From Pseudomonas sp. UBA4617 (GTDB taxonomy: Bacteria; Pseudomonadota; Gammaproteobacteria; Pseudomonadales; Pseudomonadaceae): DNA of 64,000 nt. Positions 59,801 through 64,000 of this stretch are shown here, one piece after another. The notes under the pieces were generated by a model. The model searched no databases. It had not been told where the DNA came from and worked only from the letters and a program-made list of their open reading frames with translations. Position 1 is the first letter of the stretch. Each line of letters begins with the position of its first letter. The DNA lies in assembly GCF_002386445.1 (NCBI RefSeq), contig NZ_DGIR01000002.1, forward strand, positions 1 through 64,000, in the 5' to 3' direction. The position numbers were made by a program, and so were the translations under genes.

Positions 59801-60692
59801 TGCGTGGCGGCGCCTTTCCACGCTGACACTTGGCGGGGATCAGCGCCTGTTCAGTCTCGACTTGTCCAGCCTCGACCTGAACGACGAAGACCTGGCAAGC
59901 CTGGCACTGCCCGACGACTTCGCCCACATCGAACACGTTTCACTCAGTAACAACCGCTCACTCAACCGCCTGCCAGCGGCATTCTGTGAACGCTTTCCCA
60001 ACCTCAGGCGGCTCAACCTGACCCGGTGCCGCTTCGACCGCCTGCCCCAACTGGCACAACCTGAGAGCCTGTTGTGGCTGGACATGGACAGCAATCGCCT
60101 CACCTGGGATGGCCAGGCCCAGCATATGCTCAACCAGCTCACCCACTTGGCACTGCTGGACCTGACTGACAATCCGCTGCTTCAGGCGCCAGATCTGCAT
60201 GGGCTTGCTCAGCTGCGGTCGCTGTTTCTTTCAGGGTGTGCGCTCAGCGAACTGCCGCAGGGTCTGGACGCTATAACCGAGCCCTTCGTGCTGGACCTTT
60301 CGGCCAACCAGTTCCAGCAACTACCTGACGGCTTCACCGTCCCCACGCCTGTCGCCAACGCCCTGCACCTGGAAAGCAACTGGTTGAGCGAGCCGGTCCT
60401 GCAACAAATTGAAGCCTACAATGACGCCCACCAGGTCGACCTGCTGGTGGACGAAAACGACTATCAGGAGTTCTTCGAAGAAACAGGCCCGGCACAAGCC
60501 GCCTTGTGGCAACGCTTGCCCCGGCAGTACCGGCGTGATCTGCGGGCACTCCTGGACCTTGAACCGTTCCTGTCGCATCCGCGCCTGGCACGCGAAGAGT
60601 TCTGGCGACGCCTGGCGCTGATCGATGCGCATCCGGCATTGCGCCAGCAATGGCTGAACTATCCCGCACAGCTTTTCAACCTGCCCCTTTGA
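56868..60692 (+). CDS. DUF6543/leucine-rich-repeat protein related to NEL-type effectors, lacking the catalytic end
   Basis: The product is a 1274-residue protein. The first ~520 residues resemble the DUF6543-type toxin-like region of large Pseudomonas LRR proteins, with two hydrophobic helices (~415-450 VAGFFVPAIGSLMLAVTACQ; ~467-490). The helical middle has no motif I know. Leucine-rich repeats span ~990-1175 (RLNLTRCRFDRLPQLAQPES, LLDLTDNPLLQAPDLHGLAQ). The last ~100 residues (LWQRLPRQYRRDLRALLDLE, FWRRLALIDAHPALRQQWLN) look like the first helices of an NEL E3-ligase domain. The protein stops before the Cys region, and no NEL remnant follows. It has no classical signal peptide. Expected class: host- or competitor-directed effector. 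Confidence 0.7.
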   Translation: MLANNLHQPLLEAQLPCWARQLTSDQWAALKQTQVAPWQAQDWYANAAPDLRQAVDTSHTRLQHAQAAMARSLKGLKQITEFAQPMLEAHLAERGFHAPLRHSQLLRVERRWHWVGLRYLYSHRRDNLLQAALQNFASDETFTPESAIALSDSIQVTPLQVQGSAPLGMQVPAAHFTLMSERYQVERLPLTPAAFASLCRELDLGGAYNAHLAQHFTRPQVRVQAIELQRQRLRLAADLAYLQHLLDGRARDQVERLVQGEHVQCWQLALFGTLLHDVMLIDAGRSGLMLYLPDHEPSLRQCRDLEAAHDALACLLLEPAERRAFAGYVMRDERRHFLDLLQQNLDASGDTDFNLPWQRAVQADLRPSRQALPTEPFGYYQDQHVARLLHEASLVAVPTATADAQARTRRMEEWESLGLDALMVAGFFVPAIGSLMLAVTACQLLGEVFEGYDAWEAGDRHLALHHLEAVGINLALIGGVAAAGRVLPRLFDSPLLNNLQEVRADDGQYKLWNQDLLPYRSSLQLPEHLQPNAQGQYVYQQRHFIRLDGELYEQRFDPRLQQWRIIHPQQPEAWRPPLEHNGHGAWRGAHEQPGAWSFVKLVRRLGERYAAFTAEQMEQAARLCGIDEACLRQVHLQGRPAPPLLLDTLQRMAAQAEVDASGAEAPPGLFDQLYDGNAPIDPSCQQLLAAYPRLSPALAKRLLAPLDNAESLAWQQHGKLPPVVRQQIEQVHHELPLVRALEGLLQPARASADSERLLFSACDAMPGWPADLRLELRAGGPDGPRLDHVGSLRAGRLSRVIKSVEGYEADLGQRPAPGKRDNDLCRAVEQALPRQHREALGIAKADGRVLRQRVLAWAAQHRSLLARRMWGMRAVRGKTHIGLRAGAPLEPLPAHPRQTGSLAAAYRRVFPAATDTEIADWLGDPEENPDLYDLRSATERVRALQQRLEALRQDLRLWAQADSARLPQRQSAIRPIINAWRRLSTLTLGGDQRLFSLDLSSLDLNDEDLASLALPDDFAHIEHVSLSNNRSLNRLPAAFCERFPNLRRLNLTRCRFDRLPQLAQPESLLWLDMDSNRLTWDGQAQHMLNQLTHLALLDLTDNPLLQAPDLHGLAQLRSLFLSGCALSELPQGLDAITEPFVLDLSANQFQQLPDGFTVPTPVANALHLESNWLSEPVLQQIEAYNDAHQVDLLVDENDYQEFFEETGPAQAALWQRLPRQYRRDLRALLDLEPFLSHPRLAREEFWRRLALIDAHPALRQQWLNYPAQLFNLPL

Positions 60693-60841
60693 CCAGTGAA
60701 CCGTGGTGCCCACCCGTATAGGCGCAAGCACCTCGGCTTCTCTTGAGCCAGACTGGTGTTTTTACGGCAGCCGGTGCATGCTCGCAGCTGAAGCGTTTCA
60801 CCCGGCTTTGAACCCGCCCAGCAATGTGAGGTGCAGTACCC

Positions 60842-62461
60842 ATGGACCGTCTGCTCGATTCACTTTTCCCCAGCGCCGAAAACATCCCGGAACCCTGGCG
60901 CCTGGAAGCTCCCCTGGAACAACGCGACTACCTGGTGAACGGCGAGCTCAGGCGCTGGGACGGCCCCCTGGCCACGGTGCGCAGCCCGGTCTGGCTCAAG
61001 CAAGGCAACGAAGAACACCAAGTGGTGCTGGGCAGCGCTCCGCTGCTCGATGCCGATACCGCGCTCACCGCCCTCGATGCCGCCGTGCAGGCCTACGACA
61101 AAGGCCGCGGCGCCTGGCCGACCCTGCGCGTGGCCGAGCGCATCCAGCACGTCGAGGCGTTCCTGGCGCGCATGCGCGAGCAGCGCCAGGCCGTGGTCAA
61201 GCTGCTGATGTGGGAGATCGGCAAGAACCTCAGGGATTCGGAAAAGGAATTCGACCGTACCTGCGACTATATCGTCGACACCATCAATGCACTCAAAGAC
61301 CTCGACCGCCGCTCCAGTCGCTTCGAGCTGGAACAGGGCACGCTGGGCCAGATCCGTCGGGCGCCGCTGGGTGTAGCCCTGTGCATGGGGCCTTACAACT
61401 ACCCGCTCAACGAAACCTTCACCACGTTGATCCCGGCCCTGATCATGGGCAATACCGTGGTGTTCAAACCGGCCAAGTTCGGCGTACTGCTGATTCGGCC
61501 ACTGCTCGAAGCGTTCCGCGACAGCTTCCCGCCAGGCGTCATCAACGTCATCTATGGCCGTGGCCGGGAAACGGTAAGCGCACTGATGGCCAGCGGCAAG
61601 ATCGATGTGTTCGCCTTCATCGGCACGCACAAGGCCGCCAGTGACCTGAAAAAACTCCACCCGCGCCCACACCGTCTGCGCGCCGCGCTGGGGCTGGATG
61701 CCAAGAACCCGGGCATCGTCCTGCCCCAGGTGGACCTCGACAACGCTGTCGAGGAAGCCGTCACCGGCGCGCTGTCGTTCAATGGCCAACGCTGCACGGC
61801 GTTGAAGATCCTGTTCGTCCACGAGGACGTGGTGGATGCGTTCCTCGACAAGTTCCAGCGCAAGCTGGCCGCACTGAAGCCCGGCATGCCCTGGGAGCCT
61901 GGTGTAGCGCTGACCCCTCTGCCAGAACCCGGCAAGGTCGATTACCTCGACGGCCTTGTGGCCGATGCCAAGGCCAAAGGCGCACGGGTACTCAACGAAG
62001 GTGGCGGGCACAGCCGCGGCTCGTTCTTCTACCCGGCCGTGCTGTATCCGGTGAAGTCCGACATGCGCGTGTACCACGAGGAACAGTTCGGCCCACTGGT
62101 GCCAGTGGTGCCCTACCGCGATCTGCAGACGGTGATCGATTATGTCCTGGACTCCGACTACGGCCAGCAACTGAGCCTGTTCGGCAACGACCCGGCAACC
62201 ATCGGCAGCCTGGTCGACACCTTCGCCAACCAGGTCGGCCGTATCAACATCAACGCGCAATGCCAGCGCGGCCCGGACACCTACCCCTTCAATGGCCGCA
62301 AGAACAGCGCCGAAGGTACCCTGTCGGTGCATGACGCCCTGCGCGTGTTCTCGATCCGTACGCTGGTGGCCACGCGCTTCCAGGCAGCCAACAAGGAACT
62401 GATCAGCGAGATCATCCGTAACCGTCAGTCGAGCTTCCTGACGACCGACTACATCTTCTGA
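60842..62461 (+). CDS. GapN-like NADP-dependent aldehyde dehydrogenase
   Basis: The 539-residue ALDH-superfamily enzyme shows PYNYPLNETFTTLIPALIMG with GNTVVFKPAKFG for cofactor binding, IDVFAFIGTHKAAS, and the catalytic Cys in SFNGQRCTALKIL. It is closest to non-phosphorylating NADP-dependent glyceraldehyde-3-phosphate dehydrogenases. The motif that carries the general-base Glu in classic ALDHs (ELGGK) is replaced by LGLDAKNP here. ATG 60842 follows GAGG. It lies 149 bp after the LRR gene, probably with its own promoter. Confidence 0.82.
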   Translation: MDRLLDSLFPSAENIPEPWRLEAPLEQRDYLVNGELRRWDGPLATVRSPVWLKQGNEEHQVVLGSAPLLDADTALTALDAAVQAYDKGRGAWPTLRVAERIQHVEAFLARMREQRQAVVKLLMWEIGKNLRDSEKEFDRTCDYIVDTINALKDLDRRSSRFELEQGTLGQIRRAPLGVALCMGPYNYPLNETFTTLIPALIMGNTVVFKPAKFGVLLIRPLLEAFRDSFPPGVINVIYGRGRETVSALMASGKIDVFAFIGTHKAASDLKKLHPRPHRLRAALGLDAKNPGIVLPQVDLDNAVEEAVTGALSFNGQRCTALKILFVHEDVVDAFLDKFQRKLAALKPGMPWEPGVALTPLPEPGKVDYLDGLVADAKAKGARVLNEGGGHSRGSFFYPAVLYPVKSDMRVYHEEQFGPLVPVVPYRDLQTVIDYVLDSDYGQQLSLFGNDPATIGSLVDTFANQVGRININAQCQRGPDTYPFNGRKNSAEGTLSVHDALRVFSIRTLVATRFQAANKELISEIIRNRQSSFLTTDYIF

Positions 62462-62570
62462 CCGCCGCGCTTATAGCCAAGCGGTCTATCAAGAAGGTCG
62501 ACTTTCCATCCGCGCAAACGACTCTAAGCAACAGGGCGCCATCCGGCGCCCACTTCCAAGGAGATCGAAC

Positions 62571-63038
62571 ATGGCAGCCAGACCCATTCCCGAGGGCCAG
62601 CACAGCATTACCCCGTACCTGGCCATCAACGATGCCGCCGAGGCCATCGAGTTCTATAAAAAGGCCTTTGGCGCCGTCGAGATGTTCCGTCTCGAGGCCC
62701 CGGGTGGCCGCATTGGCCATGCCGAGCTGAAGATCGGTGACTCGTCGCTGATGCTTGGCGACCCCTGCGACATGGAAGGCGGCCTCACCGCCAGCCAGAA
62801 GCTCAGCGGCGCAGGTGTAGGGCTGCACCTGTATGTCGAGGACAGCGACAAGGTCTACGACCAGGCCGTGGCAGCCGGCGCAACCCAGCTGAGTGCAGTG
62901 ACAGACCAGTTCTATGGCGACCGTAGCGGTACGCTGAAAGACCCATTCGGCAATATCTGGTTCGTTTCCACCCACAGGGAGGATCTGTTCCCAGACGAAA
63001 TCCGTGCCCGTGCCGCCAAGCTGTTCGCCGGCAACTGA
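62571..63038 (+). CDS. VOC-superfamily (PhnB/glyoxalase-like) protein
   Basis: The 155-residue single-domain protein of the vicinal oxygen chelate fold shows ITPYLAINDAAEAIEFYKKAFG at the start, GGRIGHAELKIGDSSLMLGD in the middle, and TLKDPFGNIWFVSTHREDL at the end. PhnB-like members are small metal-binding or degenerate glyoxalase-fold proteins of uncertain function. SD AAGGAG is 8 bases before ATG 62571. It is 109 bp downstream of the GapN-like gene, same strand. Confidence 0.85.
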   Translation: MAARPIPEGQHSITPYLAINDAAEAIEFYKKAFGAVEMFRLEAPGGRIGHAELKIGDSSLMLGDPCDMEGGLTASQKLSGAGVGLHLYVEDSDKVYDQAVAAGATQLSAVTDQFYGDRSGTLKDPFGNIWFVSTHREDLFPDEIRARAAKLFAGN

Positions 63039-63101
63039 GCGGCGGGTTGAAAGCGGCGCGGCTTTGCCTGAAGCTTGGCGCTCCTAGCCTGGAGCCGCTT
63101 C

Positions 63102-64000
63102 ATGCGAATCATCGACAAAACCGCCGCACAGGTGCGCAGCCTGACCCCCGCCGAAGAGGAGCTGCTGGTCGGCTTTGCCAGCGGCACCCTCGCCGGCCCG
63201 CGCCTGCTGCAGGCCAACCAGTTGCTGATGAAAGTGCGCAGCGCCAACCAGTGGCTGGCCTGTGACTGCCGCAGCGATGCCTTGCCGGTGCTCAATGTCA
63301 CCCTGAACGGCAACACCGGCACGCTGTTCCTCAAGAACAACCCCGGCACCGCCGAGCATGCGCCGGGCTGCCCGTTCACCAAGGACGAGCGGGAAGCTGC
63401 CGAGCGCGAAAGCCAGCCCACGCCGCCTGCGGCCTGGCTACCTCCGGACACGCCCCTGCGCCTGATCGGCGACTTCCGCAGTGGCAGCGCTCCAGCTGCC
63501 ACCGGCGACAACCATGAGCGGCGCGAGCAGCAGCGTCTGCTGGCGCTGTTGCTGACCTGGATCGAAACCAGCGGCCTCAACCTGTATGCCACTCACCTGA
63601 AAAAGGACCTGACCGGGCAGTTTGCCGAATTGCGCAGCGTGGCCAGCCGCTACCCGCTGCTGGAGCGGGTGCCGGCCAGCAATTACCTGGAAACCCGCCT
63701 GGACATGAAGCACATGATGATGCTCAAGGCCCGCTTGCGCGAAGCCACGGTGTTCGGCAGCCATCGCCGCCACGGCCTGCTGCTGGACTGCGTGGACCAG
63801 GTCAAAGGGCGCAAGCTGTTCAACCACGGCAATGCAGACGGCCTGGACTTCCAGGGGCATCATCTGTACTGGGGTGGCAACCGCACCGCCGGGCCGTTGC
63901 TGGCCTTGGCGCTGTACTCGCCGACCAGCGCCGGCAGCCAGTTCTACGAACTGATTCATGTGGCCAGCGTGCCGGTGCTGTCGCGGGCGCACCTGTTTCC
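63102..64000 (+). CDS. Unknown protein with N-terminal Cys/His motif (3' end outside window)
   Basis: ATG 63102 has GGAG 8 bases upstream, and the frame is open to the window edge (299 codons visible). WLACDCRSDALPVLNVTLNG followed by LFLKNNPGTAEHAPGCPF gives a CxC...H...C arrangement that recalls the DUF1173 family (first seen on mobile elements), so a zinc-bound N-terminus is likely. After a Pro-rich linker (~105-125) a helical region follows. It has no signal peptide. The remainder, and thus the function, cannot be judged here. Confidence 0.65.
   Translation, partial: MRIIDKTAAQVRSLTPAEEELLVGFASGTLAGPRLLQANQLLMKVRSANQWLACDCRSDALPVLNVTLNGNTGTLFLKNNPGTAEHAPGCPFTKDEREAAERESQPTPPAAWLPPDTPLRLIGDFRSGSAPAATGDNHERREQQRLLALLLTWIETSGLNLYATHLKKDLTGQFAELRSVASRYPLLERVPASNYLETRLDMKHMMMLKARLREATVFGSHRRHGLLLDCVDQVKGRKLFNHGNADGLDFQGHHLYWGGNRTAGPLLALALYSPTSAGSQFYELIHVASVPVLSRAHLF

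Noticed and set aside
60860..62332. Open frame of 490 codons antisense to the GapN-like gene
   Set aside because: Composition and phase are those of a GC shadow; the plus-strand frame has complete ALDH motifs.
1..64000. tRNA genes, IS elements, prophage, CRISPR arrays, integration sites
   Set aside because: No T-loop-like tRNA ends, transposase or integrase motifs, terminal inverted repeats or regularly spaced repeats were seen on either strand.

Overview
The window is a high-GC, gene-dense chromosomal segment of a fluorescent Pseudomonas, almost certainly of the P. putida group. The basis is the gene set itself: a kguE-kguK-kguT-kguD operon with PtxS and its TGAAACCGGTTTCA operators, GntR/gluconokinase/gluconate permease, MexEF-OprN, a DUF1652 protein, CbtBA behind a B12 riboswitch, Hpd, and a DUF6543/LRR protein. 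From memory, the order also resembles part of the P. putida KT2440 chromosome. I see no rRNA, tRNA, IS element, prophage, integron or CRISPR array.

Layout. 1-1.7 kb: 5' end of an acetolactate-synthase-like ThDP enzyme, divergent from a LysR regulator. 1.8-2.8 kb: secreted endonuclease I. 2.8-8.0 kb: 2-ketogluconate operon and its repressor ptxS. 8.0-16.4 kb: alkB and alkA repair genes, small Pseudomonas proteins, pirin, an orphan nucleotidyltransferase, a hydrolase, a LysE exporter and an acetyltransferase. The largest gene-poor stretch (8499-8971) holds a candidate sigma54-driven small RNA. 16.4-18.9 kb: B12 riboswitch, cbtBA, cobE, cobM. 19.3-23.3 kb: BvgA/BvgS-type phosphorelay. 23.4-26.6 kb: gluconate regulon with three matching operators. 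27.0-31.6 kb: NtrC-type regulator with two tandem paralogous histidine kinases. 31.7-34.2 kb: lytic transglycosylase and an incomplete type II secretion pair (gspG, gspF). 34.3-40.2 kb: mexEF-oprN. 40.4-45.3 kb: TPR protein and two convergent hybrid kinases. 45.4-53.4 kb: DJ-1/PfpI protein, a stand-alone CSS sensor, hpd, a CSS-EAL phosphodiesterase, rarD, a TerC/CBS protein and a LysE exporter. 53.4-56.6 kb: AraC regulator, GT61 glycosyltransferase and a FemAB-like acyltransferase. 56.9-60.7 kb: a 1274-residue DUF6543/LRR protein. 60.8-64 kb: GapN-like dehydrogenase, VOC protein and a truncated unknown gene.

How the genes work together. The kgu and gnt clusters are two arms of peripheral glucose oxidation, taking up and phosphorylating 2-ketogluconate and gluconate, each under its own LacI-type repressor. 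The B12 block couples cobalt uptake to corrin synthesis through a riboswitch. Five histidine kinases and one EAL phosphodiesterase make the window rich in signalling. The most unusual material is (i) the putative sigma54-dependent sRNA with a CU-rich apical loop before alkB, (ii) the LRR protein, which resembles NEL-type E3 ligase effectors but stops before the expected catalytic region and sits behind a sigma54-like promoter and an SD-sequestering hairpin, and (iii) the two-kinase/one-regulator sigma54 system with a GAFTDA loop and its own sigma54-like promoter. All functional statements are from reading the sequence and family knowledge; no database search was run.
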